44,729 bases of DNA from CAYJAZ01 sp964370095 (GTDB lineage Bacteria > Desulfobacterota > Desulfovibrionia > Desulfovibrionales > Desulfovibrionaceae): assembly GCA_964370095.1 (NCBI GenBank), contig CAYJHJ010000008.1, positions 1-44,729 on the forward strand. The letters are read 5' to 3'. Positions 1-7,567 of this stretch are shown in pieces. The notes beneath the pieces are model-generated. The model worked only from the letters and a program-made list of their open reading frames with translations, was not told where the DNA came from and ran no database searches. Position 1 is the first letter of the stretch. The number at the start of each line of letters is the position of its first letter. The translations under genes and the position numbers were made by a program.

Positions 1-75
1 GGATTAAAGTTATTATAGATGACAAAAAATACTGCACAGGTATTTCATTTTTTGCATAAGTCAAAAACCCGTAAA

Positions 76-114
76 TGTTCTCATGTTCTATTTTCACTGT
101 AGAGCATGAGAACA
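76..114 (+). promoter_or_regulatory. 15-bp inverted repeat in the transporter leader
   Basis: Two arms, 76-90 and 100-114, are complementary over 15 positions with a single G-T wobble, around a 9-base loop (91-99). The distal half of the arm (TGTTCTCATG / CATGAGAACA) is a perfect 10-bp match. The repeat ends 36 bases before the transporter start codon. No T-tract follows on the plus strand, so it is not a standard terminator. It could be a dimeric operator or an mRNA hairpin that affects expression of the transporter. The symmetry is directly visible; the function is inferred. Confidence 0.6.
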
Positions 115-150
115 AAAAGATTTTTCAACAAAATCTATCAAGGAGACTTT

Positions 151-1695
151 ATGAGCCAAGCTGCAAAAACACCTGCAAGTTTTCCTTTATCAACACTAAT
201 ACACAGTATTATAGGGCTTGCTGTCATGTTTATAGGGCCTATGTTGCCTTCGCCTCAATTTGCTTTTCCAGTAACGGAAAAGCTAACAAAAATGGGCTTT
301 CCTGTAGTTGATGGAAATGCCATAATTTCATTATCTGAACCCGGTTGGGTAGCAGCCATAGTCTTTTTGGGGCTACTCTATCTTTGGGTTTTTGTTGATA
401 CTTTTTGGCCAAGCTTGGTAGGCTTCTTGGCTGTTGCCATGAGCCCGCACTATCAAGCCGGTCAAGCAATGATGCAACTTATGGGGCATCCAACAACATT
501 TATGCTTTTCTTTCTTTTCTTCTTAATTGCTGCACTTATGAAAAGTAATTCTGTTGGCTATATTGCAAATGCTATTCTCACACATAAATCTATACAAGGC
601 AAACCATGGCGTCTTCTTTTAGCTATGATGCTAGGTACTTACTTTGCTAGCTTTATTACCTTTACTGCAACTTTGTTCTTTGTTTGGACGATTGTTTACT
701 TTATTGCTGATGAAGTTGGGCTAAAACCCGGTGATAAACTTGTTACCTTTATGGTTGGTAATATCGTTATTGCAGGTACTCTTGCTACCAGTACAGACAT
801 AATTAAAGGGCCTGCGCTCTTTATGTCTGCCGGTTATAATAGGTTTGTTGCTGCAAACCCAGATGCTGGACTTTTGCCTATTGATGTACTAGCATGGATA
901 ATCTTACTTTTTGTTGTATCTATGTGTGTTATTTTCTTGACGATTTTTGCTATGCGCTATATTATTCGCGTAGATATTAACCCTTTACTCAATTTTGATA
1001 TAGAAAAACTGAAAGCAAATCCACTTCCTCCAATGAATTGGAAACAAAAAACTATTCTTGGACTTATTGGAGCTTATGCTATTTTCATGCTTCTACCAAG
1101 TATCTTGCCTGCTTCTCTTCCACTCACGGCATATCTAAAATCAAAATCTATTCTTGGCTCAATGATAATTTTTGCCTTGATGATTGTTATCAGGCACAAA
1201 GGCGAGCCGCTTGTAAAAGTGAATGAACTTGTAAGCGCTATTCCTTGGCCATTATTCTTCTTGCTTACCGCTGTATTTTATTTTGGTGCTATCTTGGTAA
1301 ATCCTTCAACAAATATTCCTATTCTTATGGAATCCATATTAGGCAGTGCTCTTCAAGGTCTTGATTATATACCATTCCTTCTTGTCTCTCTTGTGCTTGC
1401 ATTTATTATGACAAACTTAATGAACTCCATTGTTATAGGCAATATTCTAGCACCAATAATTGCTGTGGTAGCTGTTTCATACGGCTTTGATGTTATGCCT
1501 ATTGTTGTTTGTTTCTTTATTGTATTACTTTCAGCAATTTTAACACCTGCAGCGGGTGTTCCGGGTGCTTTCTTGTATGGCAATAAAGAATGGTTGCCCG
1601 GCGCATCAGCCCGTTACTATGCTGTGTTTATTTCTACTATTATGGTTATTGTAACAGCATTTGTGGCAGTGCCCCTCTCTATGCTTTTATTCTAA
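151..1695 (+). CDS. DASS/SLC13-type anion (dicarboxylate or sulfate) symporter
   Basis: The 514-residue protein is almost wholly hydrophobic, with about 11-13 membrane segments, and resembles divalent anion:sodium symporters (DASS/SLC13). That family imports di- or tricarboxylates or sulfate with sodium across the inner membrane. The start is the ATG at 151, not an in-frame ATG at 106: an AAGGAG ribosome site lies at 140-145, and 106 falls inside the inverted repeat. Helices alternate with short polar loops, and a Ser/Thr-rich hairpin (ATSTD, around residue 212) may be part of the anion site. The gene appears to be a single unit, with the repeat upstream and a terminator after it. The substrate cannot be told from sequence; a sulfate or C4-dicarboxylate role would suit an anaerobe. 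Confidence 0.65.
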   Translation: MSQAAKTPASFPLSTLIHSIIGLAVMFIGPMLPSPQFAFPVTEKLTKMGFPVVDGNAIISLSEPGWVAAIVFLGLLYLWVFVDTFWPSLVGFLAVAMSPHYQAGQAMMQLMGHPTTFMLFFLFFLIAALMKSNSVGYIANAILTHKSIQGKPWRLLLAMMLGTYFASFITFTATLFFVWTIVYFIADEVGLKPGDKLVTFMVGNIVIAGTLATSTDIIKGPALFMSAGYNRFVAANPDAGLLPIDVLAWIILLFVVSMCVIFLTIFAMRYIIRVDINPLLNFDIEKLKANPLPPMNWKQKTILGLIGAYAIFMLLPSILPASLPLTAYLKSKSILGSMIIFALMIVIRHKGEPLVKVNELVSAIPWPLFFLLTAVFYFGAILVNPSTNIPILMESILGSALQGLDYIPFLLVSLVLAFIMTNLMNSIVIGNILAPIIAVVAVSYGFDVMPIVVCFFIVLLSAILTPAAGVPGAFLYGNKEWLPGASARYYAVFISTIMVIVTAFVAVPLSMLLF

Positions 1696-1749
1696 GACTT
1701 ATTTGATTGCTGCAACCCTGATTACAGGCAGCGCAAAAGAAAATTATAA

Positions 1750-1794
1750 AGCTCCATGCAGTTCTAAACTGCATGGGCTTATCTTTTTCTTTAG
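1750..1794 (+). terminator. Intrinsic terminator of the transporter gene
   Basis: A perfect 10-bp stem (CCATGCAGTT at 1754-1763, AACTGCATGG at 1767-1776) with a 3-base loop, extended by AGC/GCT across one bulge, is followed by a T-rich run. It lies about 55 bases after the transporter stop codon. Confidence 0.8.
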
Positions 1795-1932
1795 ATTTTT
1801 AAAATAGGCAAAACTTTACTTCCTATGGCTATACAAGTATCATACAGTTAGTGAGGGTTTTCATCTTTCAAGCTCGTATGAAAAAAAGATTGCATATTAG
1901 AGGAAAAATTTATACTATTATAGAAAGATTTA

Positions 1933-1960
1933 AAGAGCCTAACTTTATTAGGCTTCTCTT
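1933..1960 (+). terminator. Weak hairpin upstream of the response regulator
   Basis: The arms AGCCTAA (1936-1942) and TTAGGCT (1948-1954) form a 7-bp stem with a 5-base loop, followed by TCTCTTT. It sits 28 bases before the response regulator start, so it could be an attenuator or the end of a leader transcript. Nothing else recognisable is seen in the gap from 1795 to 1987. Confidence 0.3.
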
Positions 1961-1987
1961 TACCTTCAATTGTGATTAAGGATAAAT

Positions 1988-2701
1988 ATGAAAATATTAA
2001 TTGTTGATGATGATAGTGATATCAGAAAAGCGATAAGACTTTATCTATTAAACGAGTCATATGAAGTTCTTGAAGCTGAAAGTGGCGAAAAAGCCATTGA
2101 AATTATCAATGAAGATACTGGTAAAACAATTGATTTAGTGCTTTTAGACTCTATGATGCCACAAATGAATGGTGTTGAAACCTGCTTAGAGATAAGAAAT
2201 AAACATGCTCTCCCAATTATTTTTTTAACAGCTAAAACTGAAGATATTGATAAATTTGCGGGTTTTTCATCAGGGGCAGACGATTATATAACAAAGCCCT
2301 TTAATCCAATTGATCTTATTACACGGATTAAAGCACATGTGAGGCGATATAGAAATTATTCCTATATGCATGTTGCAAGCGAAGTGCATGAACAAAACAA
2401 TAATGATTTCAAGTATGGTGATTTATCTGTAAACTTTTCTGCACATACTGTTTCAAAAAATGGCAGAGCAATTAAATTAACAAAGATAGAATTTTTGATT
2501 TTAGAACTTTTTTTAAAAAACCGCAAAAGAGTCTATAGCCTTGAACAAATTTATACCTCTGTATGGGGAGAACACAATATCCTCAATGCTGAAAGCACAG
2601 TTTCCGTGCATATTAGTAATTTAAGAAATAAAATTGAAGATGATGTTTCAGAGCCACAATATATTAAAACAGTGTGGGGAGTTGGCTATCGTGTGGATTA
2701 A
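1988..2701 (+). CDS. OmpR/PhoB-family response regulator
   Basis: This 237-residue transcription factor has an N-terminal receiver domain (about residues 1-120) and a C-terminal OmpR-type winged helix (about 135-237). The acidic pocket D7-D9, phospho-acceptor Asp54, Thr81 and Lys103 are all present. The winged-helix domain ends with the usual GVGYR-type motif. The ATG at 1988 follows an AAGGA site. The coding region overlaps the sensor kinase by 11 bases, so the two are translationally coupled. It should dimerise on phosphorylation and bind direct repeats spaced about 11 bp. Such an array lies just downstream of this operon, upstream of feoB (3784-3846), and is the likely target. It resembles VanR-like regulators most; the input signal is unknown. 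Confidence 0.92.
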   Translation: MKILIVDDDSDIRKAIRLYLLNESYEVLEAESGEKAIEIINEDTGKTIDLVLLDSMMPQMNGVETCLEIRNKHALPIIFLTAKTEDIDKFAGFSSGADDYITKPFNPIDLITRIKAHVRRYRNYSYMHVASEVHEQNNNDFKYGDLSVNFSAHTVSKNGRAIKLTKIEFLILELFLKNRKRVYSLEQIYTSVWGEHNILNAESTVSVHISNLRNKIEDDVSEPQYIKTVWGVGYRVD

Positions 2702-3752
2702 AAAGCTTTTTTCTTCTTTATATGTTTCCATGCTTTTCCAAATGGTTGGTGCAGTTCTTTTAAGTGCTTTTCTTTACCTTTTTTTAGATGATTTAGCCCA
2801 TCAGTATATAAAACAGCAAAATACTGATCATCTTTTTTTTCTTAGTGCTGAAAAACACCATCTTTATGCTGGATTAATCGCACTTTTTGTTTTTTTTCTT
2901 ATTTCAATTAAGATTATTTTCAACTTAGTAAACTATATCAAAATAATAGAACATGGAATAAGAGAATTACCCAAAGAAAATAAAGAACATTCAATTCCTA
3001 TAAAAGGCAATAATGAACTTGCTTGTTTAGCAAAGAGCGTCAATGAAATAAAAGAAGAAATTTACAAAAAAAATAAAAAAGAAAGAGAGGCTGAACGCTC
3101 ACAAAGAATGCTTATAACTAATATTTCTCATGACTTACGGACGCCCCTTACTTCGATTATTTGCTATTTAGATTTGGCAACACAAAAAATACCTTTAGCT
3201 AACGAAGAATATAATTATGTTGTATCAGCCAAAAACTTAAGCTATAGGCTGAGAAATCTTATTAGAGATTTATTTTTTTATAGCAAAATCATAAGTAAAG
3301 ATATAAAAATGAATTTTGTAAAAGTAAATGTTAATACTCTGCTTTATCAAATTCTTGAGTTGCAAAGAGAAAAAATTATTTTTAATAACTTAATTGAAGA
3401 TTCAAACAAAGCTCAAACAATTCTTGATATAGAATACTTTTATAGAATAATCGATAATTTACTTGATAATGCAATAAAATATAGTAATGAAGATAAAAAA
3501 ATCACTCTTACAACATCTTTTGTGGAAAATTCTGTGGTAATTGAAATACAAAACCACACTGATGAAGATTTATCAAATAAAATTCAAAATCTTAGTGAAA
3601 GACTGTATAGGGCTGACGAAAATAAAAACGAGCAATCATCAGGGCTTGGATTGTCAATAGTAAAAGAATTATCTCAAAGAATGAAGATTGATTTTCAACT
3701 TTTTTTTGAAAACAATACTGTTTTTGCAAGACTGACATTCTCAAATACTTAA
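2691..3752 (+). CDS. VanS-like membrane sensor histidine kinase
   Basis: This is the partner of the preceding response regulator. The most likely start is the GTG at 2691, preceded by GGGGAG at 2676-2681 and overlapping the regulator by 11 bases. An ATG at 2634 would add 19 residues that lack hydrophobic character and lie inside the regulator. The 353-residue protein has two membrane segments (about 8-31 and 58-81) with a short external loop between them, a cytoplasmic linker, a HisKA dimerisation domain with His147 in an SHDLRTPLT motif, and a HATPase domain with an N-box (NLLDNAIKYS, 256-265) and GLGLS (318-322). The G1 box is diverged, as in several VanS-like kinases. The small external loop suggests sensing in or near the membrane. 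Confidence 0.88.
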   Translation: MWIKKLFSSLYVSMLFQMVGAVLLSAFLYLFLDDLAHQYIKQQNTDHLFFLSAEKHHLYAGLIALFVFFLISIKIIFNLVNYIKIIEHGIRELPKENKEHSIPIKGNNELACLAKSVNEIKEEIYKKNKKEREAERSQRMLITNISHDLRTPLTSIICYLDLATQKIPLANEEYNYVVSAKNLSYRLRNLIRDLFFYSKIISKDIKMNFVKVNVNTLLYQILELQREKIIFNNLIEDSNKAQTILDIEYFYRIIDNLLDNAIKYSNEDKKITLTTSFVENSVVIEIQNHTDEDLSNKIQNLSERLYRADENKNEQSSGLGLSIVKELSQRMKIDFQLFFENNTVFARLTFSNT

Positions 3753-3783
3753 TAATTTTATATAGTTATTGAGCAAAGTGCAA

Positions 3784-3866
3784 TTTCTTAACACTTTCTT
3801 AAGAATTTTTTTGAACTTTCTTAAATAAAACCTGAAAAATTCTTAATCTTTATCCTTTAGTAATAT
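3784..3866 (+). promoter_or_regulatory. Phased TTTCTTAA operator array and -10 upstream of feoB
   Basis: TTTCTTAA occurs at 3784, 3795 and 3817, and ATTCTTAA at 3839, so the intervals are 11, 22 and 22 bp, all multiples of one helical turn. A TAATAT element at 3861-3866 would be the -10; the last repeat covers the place where the -35 should be (3838-3843), which itself is poor. This is the geometry of OmpR/PhoB-type class II activation, in which the regulator replaces the -35 contact. The array lies between the two-component operon and feoB. Transcription would start near 3873 and leave a leader of about 195 bases before feoB. In that leader I see only a short imperfect hairpin (3952-3973) and a partial Fur-like half-site (about 3921-3933). 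Confidence 0.6.
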
Positions 3867-4068
3867 AAAAGAAGTTAAATACTTTGATAATACTTTTATG
3901 CAAAAAAAGTAATTTTTAAAAATTATCATTATTTTGTGTAAAAGCATTATTTAGGTGTTATTTTTTTAACCTACAAGTTTGATTATATAAACTATATTAA
4001 AAGACATCAATAGACTTGCTTTAAGCGATATATAGTTCTTTAAATAAAATATAGTAAAGGGAAAAATT

Positions 4069-6072
4069 ATGAGAATTGCACTTACAGGAAACCCCAACAG
4101 CGGAAAGACAACTCTTTTCAACGCGATAACAGGGAAAATTGAAAAAGTTGGAAACTGGGCAGGTGTTACAGTTGAGAAAAAGGAAGGTAAAATTAAAAGC
4201 AATTTAACAGGTGGAAATAATTTGATTGCTGTTGATTTACCCGGTGCTTACTCAATGTCGCCCTTTACATCAGAAGAAAACATCACAAGTGCATTTGTGA
4301 AAACAGAAAACCCAGATGTTATTATTAATATTGTTGATGCAACAAACCTTAGCCGTGGTTTATTCTTCACAACTCAACTTCTTGAACTTGGAATTCCTGT
4401 TGTTATTGCCCTCAATAAAAGTGATTTAAATAAGAAAAAAGAAATTTCTATTGATGTAAAAAAACTTTCTGAACTTCTTTCATGCCCTGTTATACAAACA
4501 GTTTCAACCAATGCGGCAGACAATGGGCATAAAGAACTTCTTGCAGCAGTTGTTTCTGCAAAAGCTAAAGTTCAAGCAGCTCCTTATGTTGAAGCAGATC
4601 TTGATTTATCTGACGAAAATGCAGTAAAAATCTCTGATATGAAGCGTTACGATTTTGTTAACAATATTGTAAAAGAAGTTGAAGTTCGTAAAACAGCAAC
4701 CAATAAACAAAATTTTCAAGATTCACTAGATCGTATTTTAGCAAACAGATTTCTTGGAATTCCTATTTTCGCCGCTGTTATGTATGGTGTTTTCTATATA
4801 TCACAAACAACCTTAGGCACAATGATTGCCGATTATTTAGTTGGCTATATCGACATGTTTTATGGCTGGGCAGAGGGCTTGCTTGGAGATGGAGTTTCCC
4901 CGCTTGTGGCCTCACTTCTTCTTGATGGTATTATAGGCGGTGTTGGTGCGGTTATTGGTTTCTTGCCGCTTATAATGGTTATGTTCTTCTTACTTGCACT
5001 GCTTGAAGATTGTGGCTATATGGCAAGAGTTGCCGTTGTTATGGATAGATATATGAAAATTGTTGGGCTTTCAGGAAAGTCAATTATTCCTATGATTATC
5101 GGCACTGGTTGTGCAATTCCGGGTGTTATGGCAACAAGAACTATCAAAAATGAACGTCAAAGAAGAACCACCGCTATGCTTACTCCATTTATGCCTTGCG
5201 GTGCAAAGCTTCCTGTAATCGCTCTTTTTGCGGGTGTATTCTTTGCTGATGCTCCTTGGGTAGGAACTTTAATGTATTTTATGGGTATTTTGCTTATTGT
5301 CTTGGGTGCTTATCTTGTAATGCTTATAACAGGTCAAAGATACGCACGCTCTTTCTTTATTATGGAATTACCTGAATATCAAATCCCAAGTCTTTGGCGT
5401 GCAGCTGTTTCAATGTTATCACGCGGCAAAGCCTTTATCATCAAAGCTGCAACAATAATTCTTATTTGTAATGCTGCTGTGCAAATTATGCAAACTTTTG
5501 ATTGGTCATTCAGTGTTGTGGCTGAAGGTGCTGAAGGCACAAGTATTTTAGCTTCACTTGCAAGTCCGTTTGCCCTATTTCTTATTCCTTTAGGTTTTGG
5601 CACATGGCAACTTGCGGCTGCTGCTATAACCGGCTTTATAGCAAAAGAAAACGTGGTTGGCACATTGGCTGTTGTGTATGGCATTACAAACTTTATCGAC
5701 ACTGAAGAATTAGCTTTAGTTGAAGGTGCATCAAATGTTGCGCAAGTTATGGGTTTATCACAAACGGCAGCTTTAGCTTATTTGATGTTCAACCTCTTCA
5801 CCCCTCCTTGCTTTGCCGCTATCGGCGCAATGAATGCTGAAATGGAAAACAGAAAATGGTTGTTTGCTGGAATTGGCTTGCAATTTGCAACAGCTTTTGT
5901 GGTTTCCTTCCTTGTTTATCAAGTTGGTTCATTCATGATATATGGGGCAATAGGCGCAGGATTCATTCCGGGTATAATCGTTGTTATTGCTTTACTTTCA
6001 GCCCTTGTCTATCTTGTAAAAAAAGGAAATGAAGATTCAAAAAATCATTTTCAAGTAGCAACAGTAAAATAA
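4069..6072 (+). CDS. feoB: Ferrous iron transporter FeoB
   Basis: FeoB moves Fe(II) across the inner membrane and carries an N-terminal GTPase domain. The G1 loop GNPNSGKT is at residues 7-14, followed by the switch region, a DLPG motif (G3) and NKSD (G4). A helical spacer and two Gate-type membrane halves follow, with the Cys-containing GTGCAIPG and PCGAKLPV motifs typical of the family pore. The length, 667 residues, is at the short end for FeoB. The ATG follows an AAAGGGA site. A feoA gene lies downstream rather than upstream and is frameshifted. The upstream repeat array suggests control by the neighbouring two-component system, possibly together with Fur. Confidence 0.95.
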   Translation: MRIALTGNPNSGKTTLFNAITGKIEKVGNWAGVTVEKKEGKIKSNLTGGNNLIAVDLPGAYSMSPFTSEENITSAFVKTENPDVIINIVDATNLSRGLFFTTQLLELGIPVVIALNKSDLNKKKEISIDVKKLSELLSCPVIQTVSTNAADNGHKELLAAVVSAKAKVQAAPYVEADLDLSDENAVKISDMKRYDFVNNIVKEVEVRKTATNKQNFQDSLDRILANRFLGIPIFAAVMYGVFYISQTTLGTMIADYLVGYIDMFYGWAEGLLGDGVSPLVASLLLDGIIGGVGAVIGFLPLIMVMFFLLALLEDCGYMARVAVVMDRYMKIVGLSGKSIIPMIIGTGCAIPGVMATRTIKNERQRRTTAMLTPFMPCGAKLPVIALFAGVFFADAPWVGTLMYFMGILLIVLGAYLVMLITGQRYARSFFIMELPEYQIPSLWRAAVSMLSRGKAFIIKAATIILICNAAVQIMQTFDWSFSVVAEGAEGTSILASLASPFALFLIPLGFGTWQLAAAAITGFIAKENVVGTLAVVYGITNFIDTEELALVEGASNVAQVMGLSQTAALAYLMFNLFTPPCFAAIGAMNAEMENRKWLFAGIGLQFATAFVVSFLVYQVGSFMIYGAIGAGFIPGIIVVIALLSALVYLVKKGNEDSKNHFQVATVK

Positions 6073-6120
6073 TTTAGCTCCCATCTATTCTTAAACAGAT
6101 ACATTGTTTTCAATATGCGT

Positions 6121-6161
6121 GCTGAGAATTTTTGCCCTTACCCTAGGCAGAAATTCTCAGC
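6121..6161 (+). terminator. 16-bp stem-loop between feoB and feoA
   Basis: Arms 6121-6136 and 6146-6161 pair over 16 positions with one G-T wobble; the outer 11 bp (GCTGAGAATTT) are perfect. AAAATGTTTTT follows, so the T-tract is displaced by five bases. It may terminate feoB transcripts partially or protect the 3' end of a processed feoB message. Confidence 0.65.
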
Positions 6162-6286
6162 AAAATGTTTTTATAAAACTTGACAAAAGGGCTAAGAAGC
6201 TTTACAAAGTGCAAGTTAGGAAACTCCAACTTACTTAACCATACTGTATATAAAAGAAATTGTAATAGATTTATAAGAAGGTGTAT

Positions 6287-6531
6287 ATGCAAACAAGCAA
6301 TACTGAAAATATAACATTAGCACAATGCGAAAAAGATATTGAGTATACCATTAAAGAAATTAATACATATGGCGACAAAGAAATGGAAGCTTTTCTTTTT
6401 TCACTTGGATGCTATGAGGGCAGACGATAACCATTGTTTCGATGCTCCATAAAAATTATCTTGTAAGTATTAAAGACGGCAGATATAGCATTGACGAAGA
6501 TTTAGCCAGAGCAATTATCATCAAAGTATAA
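6287..6531 (+). pseudogene. feoA: FeoA-like protein, frameshifted
   Basis: Reading from the ATG at 6287 (AAGAAGG upstream) gives 47 residues, ending in SLGCYEGRR and a TAA at 6428-6430. Shifting frame inside GAGGGCAG (6417-6423) continues into a perfectly FeoA-like SH3 segment, with TITIV, VSIKDGRYSID and DLARAIII, up to a TAA at 6529-6531. FeoA is the small cytosolic partner of FeoB, usually 70-80 residues. The joined frames would give 81 residues, and one missing G in the G-run would explain the break. This is either a real pseudogene, a phase-variable or slippery tract, or a sequencing error. There is no sign of decay apart from the single indel. Confidence 0.75.
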
Positions 6532-6572
6532 TCATTTTTTTACAGTAATTTGCTTTTACTTCTTAATTTTAT

Positions 6573-6616
6573 AAGCGTATATTCACGATTTTTGTTCGGA
6601 ATATACGCTTTTCTTT
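6573..6616 (+). terminator. Intrinsic terminator after feoA
   Basis: A perfect 12-bp stem, AAGCGTATATTC (6573-6584) with GAATATACGCTT (6599-6610), encloses a partly paired loop and runs into TTCTTT. It lies 41 bases after the feoA stop. Confidence 0.8.
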
Positions 6617-6620
6617 GATA

Positions 6621-6648
6621 AACTTATAAATAATCTATAAGTTCTTTT
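6621..6648 (+). terminator. Second small hairpin after feoA
   Basis: AACTTATA (6621-6628) and TATAAGTT (6636-6643) form a perfect 8-bp stem followed by CTTTT. It is AT-only and therefore weak; it may back up the preceding terminator. A further 6-bp palindrome with a 3-base loop is at 6659-6673. No gene is seen between 6532 and 6713. Confidence 0.35.
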
Positions 6649-6695
6649 GCTTCACTTTGATTATTCGATAATCGAGCATAAGCATCAACTTTTGT

Positions 6696-6715
6696 AAAAC
6701 TTTCTTAGAAGTTTT
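6696..6715 (-). terminator. Hairpin at the end of the 101-residue gene
   Basis: AAAACTT (6696-6702) and AAGTTTT (6709-6715) form a 7-bp stem with a 6-base loop. It overlaps the last two bases of the stop codon of the minus-strand gene and could end that transcript. The stem is AT-rich and the evidence is only the symmetry. Confidence 0.3.
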
Positions 6716-7019
6716 ATTTACCCATACTACGTTTTGAAGCTTTAAGTGGGTTGATTTTAGCAGCTTTTTCTTTTGGAAGATCTTGAATTATATGCTTATT
6801 TTCTTCATATATTTTATTATAATCAATTCCGAGTGCGATAATTCTTTCTTCCATAAGCTTGCGGTTTGAAATTCTGTTTGGATCAGAAAGGTTTTTATCT
6901 AAATATTTTTTATAGGTTAGATATAAGCCTCTATTATCAATAGCCATAAAAACTGGAATGTTTTCTTCTGTTAGCTCTTGAACCACCATAGCGCTTGCTG
7001 TTCCGAATCTTGTAATCAT
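6714..7019 (-). CDS. Small unknown protein, 101 residues
   Basis: I do not recognise this family. The protein is soluble, with no signal peptide or membrane segment. The N-terminal half is mixed alpha/beta (MITRFGTASAMVVQELTEEN); the C-terminal half is highly charged and helical, with a basic tail rich in Lys and Arg. The start is well supported: an AAAGGA site precedes the ATG by a good distance. It is the last gene of the minus-strand run that begins with the MoxR-type ATPase, but a perfect 13-bp hairpin separates it from the gene before, so it may have its own expression level. The charged C-terminus might bind nucleic acid; that is a guess. Confidence 0.6.
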   Translation of the reverse strand: MITRFGTASAMVVQELTEENIPVFMAIDNRGLYLTYKKYLDKNLSDPNRISNRKLMEERIIALGIDYNKIYEENKHIIQDLPKEKAAKINPLKASKRSMGK

Positions 7020-7048
7020 AATTTTATCCTTTAAGTTAATGTTGAGAT

Positions 7049-7080
7049 TTAAAATGGTTAGTTTTGGCTAACCATTTTAA
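7049..7080 (-). terminator. Perfect 13-bp hairpin between small genes
   Basis: TTAAAATGGTTAG (7049-7061) and CTAACCATTTTAA (7068-7080) pair perfectly around a 6-base loop. On the minus strand it follows the small coupled gene and precedes the 101-residue gene. A T-run lies before the stem on that strand, not after it, so it may be a weak terminator or an RNA processing and stability element. Confidence 0.5.
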
Positions 7081-7085
7081 AAAAA

Positions 7086-7205
7086 TTATACCATTATATT
7101 TTCCCTAGTTGCAAATTTAAGAAACTTTTCTGCTAAAACTGCGGGTGCAATATTTTGGTTTGCATTGTCTGAAATCTGCAAATAGCCTTTTTCATTGGCT
7201 ATCAT
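7086..7205 (-). CDS. Possible 39-residue coupled small protein
   Basis: An ATG at 7203-7205 lies inside the last codons of the 121-residue gene and would be reached by translational coupling (overlap of 14 bases). The predicted peptide starts MIANEKGYLQ and ends RENIMV. It has no recognisable motif, and no clear ribosome site is visible beyond a purine-rich stretch. A longer in-frame start at 7286 would lie deep inside the other gene and is less likely. It could be real or chance. Confidence 0.3.
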   Translation of the reverse strand: MIANEKGYLQISDNANQNIAPAVLAEKFLKFATRENIMV

Positions 7206-7557
7206 TTGCTTTTTTAAGTTCTTCTTCAAAAGCACTTCTAAGCAGCTTAAAAGATTCTTCAATTTCGGGATATTGATTATCTTCACGCCAAGGCAGTTTG
7301 AGCTTTTGCTTCCATAAATTCCCTTTATGTGAAACTATATCAAGCCGATAAAAGCCTTTATAAGAAGGCACTTCCTTTCTTTCGTCAATGTTTGGGTAAC
7401 AATATTCACGCCATGATTCAAGAGGTTCAGGAATTGTGGATTGAATTATAACAGGAGGAAGAGCAAGTAATCTTTCAAACTTTTCAATAGTGAATGAATA
7501 TGTGAGGGTTGGGCGTAAGTTTCCTCTTTCTTTTGTTATTGACCATTCTATTTTCAT
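7192..7557 (-). CDS. Unknown protein following the VWA-metallopeptidase
   Basis: The 121-residue soluble protein is of unknown family. The ATG at 7557 has an excellent AAAGGAG site just upstream and starts 10 bases after the stop codon of the VWA protein gene, so the two are in one operon. The protein looks like an alpha/beta fold, with a Trp-rich core (W5, WREYC, LWKQK, PWRED) and a charged helical C-terminus. Its placement suggests it acts with the MoxR/VWA pair, perhaps as an adaptor or substrate, but nothing in the sequence shows this. An upstream in-frame ATG at 7764 is rejected because it lies within the VWA gene. Confidence 0.65.
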   Translation of the reverse strand: MKIEWSITKERGNLRPTLTYSFTIEKFERLLALPPVIIQSTIPEPLESWREYCYPNIDERKEVPSYKGFYRLDIVSHKGNLWKQKLKLPWREDNQYPEIEESFKLLRSAFEEELKKANDSQ

Positions 7558-7567
7558 GCATTCTCCT

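Noticed and set aside
2634..2690. Upstream ATG start for the histidine kinase
   Set aside because: It would add 19 residues read inside the response regulator; the GTG at 2691 has GGGGAG in place and leads directly into the first membrane segment.
3921..3933. Fur box upstream of feoB
   Set aside because: Only about one half of the 19-bp consensus matches, in an AT-rich stretch where such matches are expected by chance. It is mentioned only as a partial half-site.
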